A stretch of DNA of 27,596 nucleotides from VRUE01 sp050258095 (GTDB taxonomy: Bacteria; Actinomycetota; Thermoleophilia; Solirubrobacterales; 70-9): the NCBI GenBank assembly GCA_050258095.1, contig JBLMYD010000018.1, positions 1 to 27,596 on the forward strand, read 5' to 3'. Both the position numbers and the translations under genes were made by a program. The notes under the pieces are model-generated. The model worked only from the letters and a program-made list of their open reading frames with translations. It had not been told where the DNA came from and did no database searches. The number at the start of each line of letters is the position of its first letter. Position 1 is the first letter of the stretch. Positions 1 to 6,184 of the stretch are shown here, piece by piece.

Positions 1-26
1 CTCAGGTGCCCAAAAAGGCACCTGAG
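1..26. terminator. Terminator-like hairpin at the window edge
   Basis: A perfect 10-bp inverted repeat (CTCAGGTGCC at 1-10, GGCACCTGAG at 17-26) encloses a 6-nt loop with five A residues. It lies just before the promoter of the first gene and probably ends transcription of a gene outside the window. No T-tract follows on the plus strand. The arm core GGTGCC/GGCACC resembles, more weakly, the hairpins at 21398 and 27571. Confidence 0.6.
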
Positions 27-44
27 GGACGGCACGTCTGGGGT

Positions 45-50
45 TAGGCT
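45..50 (+). promoter_or_regulatory. Candidate -10 box of a leaderless promoter
   Basis: TAGGCT fits the actinobacterial TANNNT -10 consensus and ends 6 bp before the ATG at 57. No Shine-Dalgarno lies in that space. Transcription would start at or next to the start codon, giving a leaderless message. The same arrangement recurs before at least seven other genes in the window. Confidence 0.5.
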
Positions 51-56
51 GGCGGA

Positions 57-653
57 ATGCGACGACTGACCCCCGATCCCGGCGAGACGACGGTCGAGCG
101 GCAGCTCGGCTCCTACCGGCCCTGGGAGGAGGCGCGCGAGGGCCGGCCCTTCGTCGCGGTCAACTTCGCCGCCACGGTCGACGGCCGGGCGGCGATCGAC
201 GGCAAGTCGGGAGCGATCGGCTCGGATACGGACACGGCGATGCTGGTCGGGCTGCGAACCCGCTTCGACGCGGTGATGATCGGCGCCGGGACGAAGCGGG
301 CCGAGGGCTACGACGGCCTCGACAAACGGCTGGTCGTGGTCGAAAGCGGACCGGACGGCCGGGTCGACCTCCCGTCGCTGCTGCGCTCGCTACGCGAGGA
401 AGGCGTTCGGGCCCTGCTCTGCGAGGGGGGCCCGACCCTGCACGGCGCCCTGCAGGCCGCCGGCCTCGTCGACGAGCTCTTCCTGACGATCGCACCGAAG
501 CTGACCGGCGGCGACGGGCCCCGCATCCTCGAGGGCGCGGCCCTGCCGGCCCCAGCCGAGCTGGAGCTGGTCTGGCTGATCGAGGAGGGCGGCGAGCTCT
601 TCGCGCGCTACCGGCGCCAGGGGTTCGCTCGGACTTCTAATCCCAATCTGTAG
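57..653 (+). CDS. RibD C-terminal / dihydrofolate reductase-like domain protein
   Basis: This 198-residue protein consists of one RibD_C domain, the NADPH-dependent reductase fold shared by the pyrimidine reductase of riboflavin synthesis and dihydrofolate reductase. Visible family features are the N-terminal VNFAATVDGRAA segment, a central GAGT turn, and the late CEGGPTLHGALQ motif followed by LVDELFLTIAPKLTGG, which form the cofactor and substrate pocket. The N-terminal deaminase domain of full RibD is absent, so this is a stand-alone reductase; its substrate cannot be told from sequence. The ATG at 57 is preferred because TAGGCT lies 6 bp upstream. The last codons and the TAG stop run into the first unit of the repeat array at 639, so the C-terminal tail (about SNPNL) may be encoded by acquired DNA. 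Confidence 0.85.
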   Translation: MRRLTPDPGETTVERQLGSYRPWEEAREGRPFVAVNFAATVDGRAAIDGKSGAIGSDTDTAMLVGLRTRFDAVMIGAGTKRAEGYDGLDKRLVVVESGPDGRVDLPSLLRSLREEGVRALLCEGGPTLHGALQAAGLVDELFLTIAPKLTGGDGPRILEGAALPAPAELELVWLIEEGGELFARYRRQGFARTSNPNL

Positions 654-726
654 GAAGGATAATCCCAATCTGTAGAATATAAACTCCCAGATTGTAAAAA
701 GACAGCTCCCAGATTGTCAGATCCGT
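639..726 (+). repeat. Four 22-bp-phased repeats before the DUF4143 ATPase
   Basis: Four units begin at 639, 661, 683 and 705, exactly 22 bp apart. Each contains TCCCA-N3-TGT. The core reads CAATCTG in the first two (644-650, 666-672) and CAGATTG in the last two (688-694, 710-716), so the middle triplet switches from ATC to its reverse complement GAT. The stretch is AT-rich against GC-rich surroundings. It overlaps the stop of the reductase gene and runs to the GTG of the ATPase gene. Spacing of two helical turns on one DNA face suggests a protein-binding array, possibly an operator or recognition site for the downstream ATPase. It is not a CRISPR: units abut with no unique spacers. Confidence 0.85.
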
Positions 727-1975
727 GCTGATCCCCCGACACATCCGCCCTCGACTTGTCGAGGCCCTCGGCGACGCTCGGGTCGTCTGCTTGCTCGGAG
801 CGCGCCAGGCCGGCAAGAGCACGTTGATCAGGTCGATCGCGGACGATGAGCACCCCGCTCGATACCTGACGCTGGACGATCCGGCGACGCTCGCGCTCGC
901 GCGCGAAGATCCCGTCGGCTTCCTCGCCGACGGGAAGCGACTGGCTATCGACGAGATCCAGCGTGCGCCGGACCTGCTGCTCGCGATCAAGCGGATCGTC
1001 GACACGGATCCCGCGCGCGGACGATTCCTCCTGACCGGATCGGCAAACATCGTCACCCACCCCAGGGTCGCCGATGCGCTTCCAGGTCGGGTCGACTACC
1101 TCACGCTCTGGCCCCTCTCGCAGGCAGAGCTGAGCCGACGCAGGTCGACGTTCCTCGAGGACGCCTTCGCGGGCAAGGCGCCGACGGCCGGGCAGCCGCC
1201 GATCGGCAGGGTTGGCTACGCGGAGCGGATAGTCCAGGGAGGGTTCCCCGAGTCCGTCCGTGCCGACGCAAGCCGCCGCGCCGTGTTCTTCGACGGCTAC
1301 GTGGGGTCGATTCTCGGTCGCGAGATCGACGAACTGGTCTCCGTCCGGGACACCGAGGCGGCTGCTCGCGTCTTGCGACTGGCCGCCGCCCGCACCGCCG
1401 CATTGACGAACCTCAGCTCCATCGGCCGCGATCTGGGCATCGACCACAAGACCGTCGGCGCAAGGCTGCGCAGCCTCGAGCAGCTATTCATGGTCCTCCA
1501 ACTGCCGGCCTGGCACGCCAACCTCGGACACCGGGTGATCCGAACCCCGAAGCTGCACATTGCCGACAGCGGGCTTCTCTGCTCGCTGATCGGAGCGGAC
1601 GAGCAACGGCTGGTGGAGGACGGAGAGCTGGCCGGATCCGTGTTCGAGACGTTTGCCGTCACCGAGATCGTCCGGCAGGCGAGCGTTGGCGACCTCTGGC
1701 CGAGGCTGCTGCCCCATCACTACCGCGACCAGGCCGGCAACGAGGTCGACCTGGTCATGGAACGCGCCAGCGGCGAGGTCATCGGCGTCGAGGTCAAGGC
1801 CACGGCAAATCCGCGCCCCCGCGACGCGTCGGGCCTCAGACTTTTGCGAGACAAGCTCGGGGACCGATTCCGGGGCGGTCTCCTGCTCCACCTCGGCCCC
1901 GATTCGATTCCCATCGGCGAGCGAATCTCGGCCGTGCCACTCGCCGCGATCTGGGAATCCGGCGTCGCACGCTAG
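725..1975 (+). CDS. AAA ATPase with C-terminal DUF4143 domain
   Basis: This 416-residue protein belongs to the widespread AAA_14/DUF4143 family of STAND-like P-loop ATPases whose cellular role is unknown. The Walker A is GARQAGKST (residues 25-33, Lys31), the Walker B is RLAIDEIQ (Asp76-Glu77), and LLTGSAN resembles a sensor motif. A winged-helix-like segment follows near residues 225-260. The C-terminal third has NEVDLVME followed by IGVEVKAT, which matches the D...ExK core of PD-(D/E)xK nuclease folds seen in DUF4143. The GTG at 725 is the first start codon and touches the 22-bp repeat array; no Shine-Dalgarno is apparent. Family members occur patchily and are often thought to be defence-related or mobile. 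Neither neighbour is functionally related, consistent with an acquired single-gene unit. Confidence 0.85.
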   Translation: MLIPRHIRPRLVEALGDARVVCLLGARQAGKSTLIRSIADDEHPARYLTLDDPATLALAREDPVGFLADGKRLAIDEIQRAPDLLLAIKRIVDTDPARGRFLLTGSANIVTHPRVADALPGRVDYLTLWPLSQAELSRRRSTFLEDAFAGKAPTAGQPPIGRVGYAERIVQGGFPESVRADASRRAVFFDGYVGSILGREIDELVSVRDTEAAARVLRLAAARTAALTNLSSIGRDLGIDHKTVGARLRSLEQLFMVLQLPAWHANLGHRVIRTPKLHIADSGLLCSLIGADEQRLVEDGELAGSVFETFAVTEIVRQASVGDLWPRLLPHHYRDQAGNEVDLVMERASGEVIGVEVKATANPRPRDASGLRLLRDKLGDRFRGGLLLHLGPDSIPIGERISAVPLAAIWESGVAR

Positions 1976-2014
1976 CGTTCCGCTCACCCAGCCCCGAGGA
2001 GGAGGACCCAGACG

Positions 2015-3277
2015 ATGGACTTCACGCCGAGCCCCCAGGTCGAGACGCTGCGCGAGCGCATCCTCGACTTCATGGACGAGCACATCTACCCGCAGGAGCG
2101 GGAGATCATGGAAGCGCTCGACGCCGAGGTCGCGCCGGGCGTCCCCTATCCGGAGATCATGGTCGAGGTCCGCGAGCGGGCGAAGGGCGAGGGGCTGTGG
2201 AACCTGTTCATGCCTGACGAGCGCTACGGCCCCGGCCTGACCAACTGGGAGTACGGCCTGCTCTGCGAGGAGATGGGGCGCAGTCCGGCGGCGGCGCCGA
2301 TGGCCTTCAACTGCGCCGCGCCGGACACGGGCAACATGGAGATCCTCGCCGAGCACGGCTCGAACGAGCAGAAGGAGCGCTGGCTGGAGCCGCTGCTCGA
2401 GGGCCGCATCCGCTCCTGCTTCTCGATGACCGAGCCCGACGTCTCGGGCTCGGACCCGACCCTGCTGCAGGCGCGCGCCGTGCTCGACGGCGACGAGTGG
2501 GTGATCGACGGCCACAAGTGGTTCACCTCGGGCGCGGTCGGCGCCGAGCTGGCGATCGCGATGGTCGTCACCGACCCGGAGGCCAACCCCTACGCCCGCG
2601 CCTCGATGATCTGCGTGCCGACCGACAACCCGGGCTTCAACCTGGTGCGGGCGATCCCGGTGATGGGCCACGCCGGCGGGCCGGGCCACTGCGAGATCCG
2701 CTACGAAGAATGCCGCGTGCCGGCGAACAACCTGCTCGGCGGCCAGGGGATGGGCTTCGTCGTCGCCCAGGACCGGCTCGGGCCGGGGCGCATCCACCAC
2801 TGCATGCGGGCGATCGGCACGGCGGAGCGGGCGCTGGAGATGATGTGTCACCGCGCCAACGAGCGCGAAGCCTTCGGCGGTCCGCTCGGCGACAAGCAGT
2901 TCGTGCAGGAGGCGATCGCCTCCTCGCGGATGGAGATCGACCAGGCCCGCCTGCTGACGATGTACGCGGCGTGGAAGATGGACACCGAGGGCAAGCGCGC
3001 CGCTCGCCAGGCGATCTCGGCGATCAAGATCGTCGCCGCCAACATCGTCATGGACGTGCTCGACCGCGCGATCCAGGTCCACGGCTCGCTCGGCATGACC
3101 GACGACACCCCGCTCGCCGCGCTGTGGCGCTTCAGCCGCATGCTGCGCCTGGCCGACGGCCCCGACGAGGTCCACAAGATGGTCCTCGCCCGCCGCGAGC
3201 TCAACCGCTGGGCCAAGCGCGCCGAAGCCGAGGCCGCCGGGGAGCTGGACCCGAAGCACGCCCGGCGCGCAATCTGA
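2015..3277 (+). CDS. Acyl-CoA dehydrogenase, ACAD10/11-like
   Basis: This 420-residue FAD enzyme would oxidise an acyl-CoA to the trans-2-enoyl-CoA and pass electrons to electron-transfer flavoprotein. The SMTEPDVSGSD segment and WFTSGAVG are the FAD/substrate motifs of the middle beta domain; the C-terminal helical domain contains AIQVHGSLGM. The usual catalytic-Glu motif YEGT is replaced by ADGPDEV at 380-386, placing Asp381 at the base position, as in the ACAD10/11-like branch. A strong Shine-Dalgarno (GAGGAGGAGG) supports the ATG at 2015. The TGA stop lies in the dyad that precedes the vapB-like gene. A kinase of the type fused to ACAD in ACAD10/11 lies at 7063-8127, so the two may share a pathway. 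The acyl substrate is unknown. Confidence 0.9.
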   Translation: MDFTPSPQVETLRERILDFMDEHIYPQEREIMEALDAEVAPGVPYPEIMVEVRERAKGEGLWNLFMPDERYGPGLTNWEYGLLCEEMGRSPAAAPMAFNCAAPDTGNMEILAEHGSNEQKERWLEPLLEGRIRSCFSMTEPDVSGSDPTLLQARAVLDGDEWVIDGHKWFTSGAVGAELAIAMVVTDPEANPYARASMICVPTDNPGFNLVRAIPVMGHAGGPGHCEIRYEECRVPANNLLGGQGMGFVVAQDRLGPGRIHHCMRAIGTAERALEMMCHRANEREAFGGPLGDKQFVQEAIASSRMEIDQARLLTMYAAWKMDTEGKRAARQAISAIKIVAANIVMDVLDRAIQVHGSLGMTDDTPLAALWRFSRMLRLADGPDEVHKMVLARRELNRWAKRAEAEAAGELDPKHARRAI

Positions 3278-3319
3278 GCATGTATGCACATATCAGCTGC
3301 TAAGGTATGTGCATGCTCA
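3275..3319 (+). promoter_or_regulatory. Probable VapB operator over a leaderless promoter
   Basis: Two overlapping dyads are present. TGAGCATG (3275-3282) pairs with CATGCTCA (3312-3319), and ATGCACATA (3284-3292) pairs with TATGTGCAT (3306-3314). Between the arms lies TAAGGT at 3301-3306, a TANNNT -10 box ending 6 bp before the ATG at 3313. Ribbon-helix-helix antitoxins typically bind such dyads to repress their own operon, so this is the expected autoregulatory site. Confidence 0.6.
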
Positions 3320-3585
3320 ATCGACGGCTTCAGGTGCTCGTCGACGACGAGCGATACGAGCTGCTGACGCGGGAATCGAAGCGGATCGGCGCCCCCGTGG
3401 GCGAGCTTGTGCGTCGCGCGATCGACCACGAGTTCCCGCGACTGGCGGGCCGAACCGAGCGGGAACGCGCGGGGCGGGACCTGCTGGCGATGCCTCCTCC
3501 GCCGGGTTCGGGGAAAGAGCCCGACTGGGAGCAGCAGAAGCGCGAGATACGCGACGCGCCGATGCAGAAGTGGCCGGGCGCGTGA
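3313..3585 (+). CDS. vapB: VapB-like antitoxin (ribbon-helix-helix type)
   Basis: This small basic-then-acidic protein begins MLNRRLQVLVDDERYELL, a ribbon-helix-helix strand and first helix, followed by ESKRIGAPVGELVRRAID as second helix. The Pro-rich, charged C-terminal half would wrap and neutralise the toxin. An in-frame ATG at 3307 exists, but 3313 is preferred: TAAGGT ends 6 bp before it, or AAGG could act as a Shine-Dalgarno with 7-bp spacing. The stop overlaps the GTG of the PIN gene in GTGA, giving tight coupling typical of toxin-antitoxin pairs. Its own operator overlaps the promoter. Length is about 90 residues, normal for the family. Confidence 0.8.
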   Translation: MLNRRLQVLVDDERYELLTRESKRIGAPVGELVRRAIDHEFPRLAGRTERERAGRDLLAMPPPPGSGKEPDWEQQKREIRDAPMQKWPGA

Positions 3586-4022
3586 GGCGGTTCCTCTACG
3601 ACACCTCCGTCTTCGTCTACGCGCTCGGAGGCGAGCATCCTTACCGCGAGCCCTGCCGCGACATCGTGCACCGGGCGGCCATCGGTCAGTTGCAGGGGGA
3701 GGCGAGCGCGGACCTGTTGCAGGAGTTCACGCACCAGCGCATGCGACGAACCGGCGACCGGGCAACCGCCGCCAAGGCGGCGCGTGACATCGCCAAGCTG
3801 GTCTGGTGGCACCCGCTGGAGCCCGACGACGTCCAGCGGGGCATCGACCTCTTCGAGAGGCACCCTCGGCTCGACGCCCGCGACGCGGTCTTCGCCGCCC
3901 TGGCGATCAACCGCGGGATCGACGCGATCCTCGCCACCGACCAAGCCTTCGAGGAAGTGGACGGCCTCGAGCGCATCGACCCGGCCGACGAGCGGGCGGT
4001 TGCCGCGCTTGCTTCTAGCTAG
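3582..4022 (+). CDS. vapC: VapC-like PIN-domain ribonuclease toxin
   Basis: This 146-residue PIN domain is a metal-dependent endoribonuclease, probably the toxin of the preceding antitoxin. Acidic active-site candidates are Asp7 (FLYDTSVFVY), Glu48 (DLLQEFTHQR), Asp101 (LDARDAVFAALA) and Asp120 (ILATDQAF), in the usual order. The GTG at 3582 overlaps the antitoxin stop by 4 nt, and homology begins at once. The stop (4020-4022) falls inside the 22-bp palindrome that precedes the second module. All key residues are present, so it is predicted to be active; the RNA target is unknown. Confidence 0.85.
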   Translation: MRRFLYDTSVFVYALGGEHPYREPCRDIVHRAAIGQLQGEASADLLQEFTHQRMRRTGDRATAAKAARDIAKLVWWHPLEPDDVQRGIDLFERHPRLDARDAVFAALAINRGIDAILATDQAFEEVDGLERIDPADERAVAALASS

Positions 4023-4046
4023 ATATCTAGCTAGATTTGCTAAGTT
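4014..4046 (+). promoter_or_regulatory. 22-bp perfect palindrome and -10 box before the Phd/PIN operon
   Basis: Positions 4014-4035 form a perfect 22-bp palindrome built from two TCTAGCTAGA decamers separated by TA. It overlaps the stop of the upstream PIN gene. TAAGTT at 4041-4046 fits a -10 box and ends 7 bp before the GTG at 4054, so the palindrome covers the -35 and spacer region. This is the expected position for an operator bound by the Phd-type antitoxin. The AT-rich sequence stands out from the surroundings. Confidence 0.7.
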
Positions 4047-4053
4047 GGCCGGC

Positions 4054-4293
4054 GTGACCAAAGTCGGCATGCATGAGGCCAAGAGCAACCTCTCCAAGCT
4101 GGTCGAGCGAGTCGAAGGCGGCGAGGAGATCGTGATCACGCGGCGCGGGGAGCCCGCGGCGCGGCTCGTCCCCGAGCGCGGGGGCGGTGGCTTCGCCGCC
4201 CTCGCCGGCGCTTGGCGCGACCGCGTGCGGATTCCCGACGATTTCGACGAGCTCCCCGACGATCTCGCCGAGTCGCTCGGCATGCGCCCCTGA
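4054..4293 (+). CDS. Phd/YefM-family antitoxin
   Basis: This 79-residue protein opens TKVGMHEAKSNLSKLVERV and continues EEIVITRRGEPAARLVP, the classic Phd/YefM N-terminal DNA-binding fold with the GEPAA loop. The acidic C-terminal tail (DDFDELPDDLAESLG) is the toxin-binding part. The GTG at 4054 is chosen because the conserved motif starts a few residues later and a TANNNT box lies 7 bp upstream; an in-frame TTG at 4045 is the alternative. Its stop overlaps the toxin start. It would repress its operon through the palindrome at 4014. Confidence 0.85.
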   Translation: MTKVGMHEAKSNLSKLVERVEGGEEIVITRRGEPAARLVPERGGGGFAALAGAWRDRVRIPDDFDELPDDLAESLGMRP

Positions 4294-4667
4294 CCCTCCT
4301 GCTCGACACCCACGTCGTGCTCTGGTGGATGGCCGGCGAGCACGAGCGCCTCGGAGATAACGCAGCCGCTGCCATAGACGCCCCGGATGCCAACGTCCTG
4401 ATCAGCGCGGTGGTGGTCTGGGAGGTGGCGATCAAGCGCCGGATCGGCAAGCTCGACGCACCCGCCGACCTGCTGGAGCGGTTGGAGAGCGCCCGCATCG
4501 ACCTGCTCCCGATAACCGCCCGCCACGCCGACCGTGTCGGCACGCTTCCGATGCTCCATCGCGACCCCTTCGACCGCCTGCTCGTCGCCCAAGCCGAGAT
4601 CGACGGCCTTGCCGTCGTCAGCGCAGACTCGAAGCTGAGCGACTATGGCATCGAGGTGATCTGGTGA
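4290..4667 (+). CDS. PIN-domain toxin of the Phd module
   Basis: This 125-residue PIN-domain protein is the presumed toxin partner of the Phd antitoxin. The N-terminus LTLLLDTHVVLWWMAGE is the standard opening of this PIN subfamily, and acidic candidates are Asp6, Glu45 (VVVWEVAIK), Asp92/Asp95 (LHRDPFDRLLVAQA) and Asp113. No ATG, GTG or TTG lies near the conserved start. The only codon giving the usual N-terminus is CTG at 4290, overlapping the antitoxin stop as CTGA, where relatives have GTGA or ATGA. A TTG at 4212 would add 26 unrelated residues. Initiation by re-starting ribosomes after the antitoxin stop is the likely mechanism. Confidence 0.8.
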   Translation: MTLLLDTHVVLWWMAGEHERLGDNAAAAIDAPDANVLISAVVVWEVAIKRRIGKLDAPADLLERLESARIDLLPITARHADRVGTLPMLHRDPFDRLLVAQAEIDGLAVVSADSKLSDYGIEVIW

Positions 4668-4903
4668 CATTGCTGATTATCAAATCTGATACCGAGGAGC
4701 GCAGAGCGGTCGCAGCCGAAGTCGATCGGCTCGTGCGCGAGTCGGGTCTTTCGCGGGCCGAGTTCGCCTCCGGAATCGGCACCTCCGCTTCCCGTCTCTC
4801 CACCTATGCGACCGGCAAGGTCACGCCGTCGGCGGCGTTGATGGTGCGGATGCGCCGCGTCAGCGGCGCATCCGACCCAGTATTTCTTCAACCGCCTGAG
4901 TAG
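4664..4903 (+). CDS. Small XRE-like helix-turn-helix protein
   Basis: This 79-residue protein begins at a GTG overlapping the PIN toxin stop as GTGA, so it is the third gene of the Phd-PIN operon. Residues about 21-60 (LVRESGLSRAEFASGIGTSASRLSTYATGKVTPSAALM) fit a XRE/Cro helix-turn-helix, with SASRLSTYATGK as the recognition-helix region. It could be an additional regulator of the module or a conserved accessory component. Its 3' end overlaps the convergent lipoprotein gene by 44 bp. The DNA-binding prediction is fairly secure; the role is not known. Confidence 0.7.
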   Translation: MTLLIIKSDTEERRAVAAEVDRLVRESGLSRAEFASGIGTSASRLSTYATGKVTPSAALMVRMRRVSGASDPVFLQPPE

Positions 4904-5312
4904 GGCTGGCCGATTCGCCTTGCTCGTGTGAGCCTTCTTTCAGTTCTTTGATGATCTTGCGGATCGCCTTCGGCGAAGCGACGACCTTGGCTTTGCGGTT
5001 CCCCGCAACCAGCTCTTTCACCGCGTTCGTGAGATCGGAGCCATGACGGGAGTTGCCCGATGAGCTCTTTTTGGCCCCATTCCTGCCGCTCGGGGGGTTC
5101 GGCTTGGAGTTCCTCTGCTTGGCACCAGGCACCCGCTTCTTGCCGGCCCGATCGGCCTGGCCACCGGAATCGTGGCTTCCCGGCGAGCTCGGCAAAACCG
5201 CCTGCGTGGAGGTCGAGTCCGAGTTGCCGCCACCACATCCGCCGAATGCCGGCAGGGCGGCGAAGGCAAGCGCAGCGAGAGCGAACCGAAGCCTGAAGGT
5301 GAGGTGGCGCAT
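4860..5312 (-). CDS. Small predicted lipoprotein, function unknown
   Basis: This 150-residue protein has an Arg-containing N-terminus, a hydrophobic stretch (FALAALAFAALPAF) and a lipobox-like GGC with Cys26 as the probable lipid-attached residue. The mature part is a low-complexity, Ser/Gly/Asn/Lys-rich linker followed by a basic helical segment (AVKELVAGNRKAKVVASPKAIRKIIKELKE). No enzymatic motif is recognised. The hairpin at 5321-5351 ends 8 bp before the ATG, and the only purine-rich Shine-Dalgarno candidate (GAGGGG) is inside its stem. The 3' end overlaps the HTH gene on the other strand. Confidence 0.6.
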   Translation of the reverse strand: MRHLTFRLRFALAALAFAALPAFGGCGGGNSDSTSTQAVLPSSPGSHDSGGQADRAGKKRVPGAKQRNSKPNPPSGRNGAKKSSSGNSRHGSDLTNAVKELVAGNRKAKVVASPKAIRKIIKELKEGSHEQGESASPTQAVEEILGRMRR

Positions 5313-5320
5313 CGCAGTAA

Positions 5321-5351
5321 GAGCCCCTCGCCGCCCGGCGGCGAGGGGCTC
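5321..5351 (-). terminator. Strong hairpin between the secreted-protein and lipoprotein genes
   Basis: A 14-bp perfect stem (5321-5334 with 5338-5351) closes a 3-nt loop. It follows the stop of the secreted-protein gene (5368) on the minus strand and so is its likely terminator, although only TT follows the stem. It also lies directly before the lipoprotein ATG and could mask that gene's ribosome-binding site. Confidence 0.7.
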
Positions 5352-5367
5352 TCAATCCTATGGACTC

Positions 5368-5997
5368 TTAGCTTTCGGCCCGGTAGGAGATGTTGTCGAG
5401 GACGACCGGTTCTCCCGAGCTGCCCAGCACCTTGCCACTCAGGTCGATAGTGCCTTCGCTGACATTGCTTCCCACGATTAGGACGCTGGTTTCTTCATAA
5501 GGCGTCAGGAAGAGCAGCTTGCCGGATGCCGGCCGGTAGCCGGGGGGCAGGGTGAAGACGATGCCTTCTCCGCCGGCTTTGGCGATGCCCTGCAGGTGGA
5601 CGATCCCCTCGTGGTCCTTGAAGAAGCCGACCGGGTTGAAGCTGAATAGGGGGGTTCCAGACGGCAGGTTGGAGCTGCCGCCCTCGAAGGGAGGCTCGCC
5701 CGGAGCGCCGACGAGATGGGTCGCTTCAGGCGGGGTTAGCGAGGCCGCGCTCGGCACCGTGCTCAGCGTCGACTCCTTCACCTTGGCGCCGGTGACGGCG
5801 TTGTTCTTGATCTTGTTGGTGACCACCGAGTTCTTCTTGATCTTCTTCTTGGTCACCGCGTTGTTCTTCAGCTGCTTGGTGCCAACGCTGTTCTTCGGCA
5901 GGTTCGCCGCGGCGAAGGCAGCGCCGCCGAGGACGAGGAAGACGGCGATCGACGACATCACGTTCGCGTACGTCAAGCGCTCGCGTAGTCTCTTCAC
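5368..5997 (-). CDS. Secreted repeat protein with tail-fibre-like C-terminus
   Basis: This 209-residue exported protein starts at GTG 5997, with AAGGAG 6 bp upstream (6004-6009). The N-terminus (LTYANVMSSIAVFLVLGGAAFAA) is a signal sequence. It is followed by about four 10-11-residue repeats of the N-[AS]-V-x-T/G-x-K-[LIV]-K type (roughly residues 30-75), which are thought to form an elongated beta structure. The C-terminal domain has EGIVHLQGIAKAG and FTLPPGYRPASG, resembling modules seen in phage tail and cell-surface proteins. Its signal and upstream DNA closely match those of the neighbouring gene at 6185-6943, so the two are tandem duplicates with diverged C-terminal domains. A surface or extracellular structural role is inferred. 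Both are minus-strand genes with separate terminators. Confidence 0.75.
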   Translation of the reverse strand: MKRLRERLTYANVMSSIAVFLVLGGAAFAAANLPKNSVGTKQLKNNAVTKKKIKKNSVVTNKIKNNAVTGAKVKESTLSTVPSAASLTPPEATHLVGAPGEPPFEGGSSNLPSGTPLFSFNPVGFFKDHEGIVHLQGIAKAGGEGIVFTLPPGYRPASGKLLFLTPYEETSVLIVGSNVSEGTIDLSGKVLGSSGEPVVLDNISYRAES

Positions 5998-6072
5998 GGA
6001 AATCTCCTTGGGTCGGGGGACGAGCGAAGGCGCCGCGCGGCGAGCCGCCGCTCCGGCGCTTTGCTCAAGCCA

Positions 6073-6101
6073 CCCTTTCAGGTCTACCGGGCCGTTGTCA
6101 A
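6073..6101 (-). promoter_or_regulatory. Candidate promoter of the first secreted-protein gene
   Basis: On the minus strand TTGACA (6101-6096) is followed after 11 bp by GACCTG and then AAAGGG. The same TTGACA-N11-GACCTG-[AG]AAGG order occurs before the paralogue at 7044-7016. Conservation in both upstream regions supports a promoter or shared regulatory element; the -10 hexamer is weak. Confidence 0.4.
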
Positions 6102-6123
6102 GCGAGTTGGACGGCCTGCTGGG

Positions 6124-6152
6124 GAGCGGGGGCCCCATCGGGGCCCCCGCTC
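6124..6152 (-). terminator. Terminator hairpin of the second secreted-protein gene
   Basis: A 13-bp perfect stem (GAGCGGGGGCCCC at 6124-6136 with its complement at 6140-6152) has a 3-nt loop. It begins about 33 bp past the stop of the 6185-6943 gene on the minus strand. There is no U-tract, as is common in GC-rich actinobacteria. Confidence 0.7.
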
Positions 6153-6184
6153 TGGCTCGATCTATCCGATCCGGCGGTCTCGGG

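Noticed and set aside
639..726. CRISPR-like array
   Set aside because: The four units abut at 22 bp with no unique spacers, are too short, and no cas genes are nearby.
1484..3289. 601-residue open frame on the minus strand
   Set aside because: It crosses the ATPase and acyl-CoA dehydrogenase genes in antisense and has no domain or ribosome-binding site.
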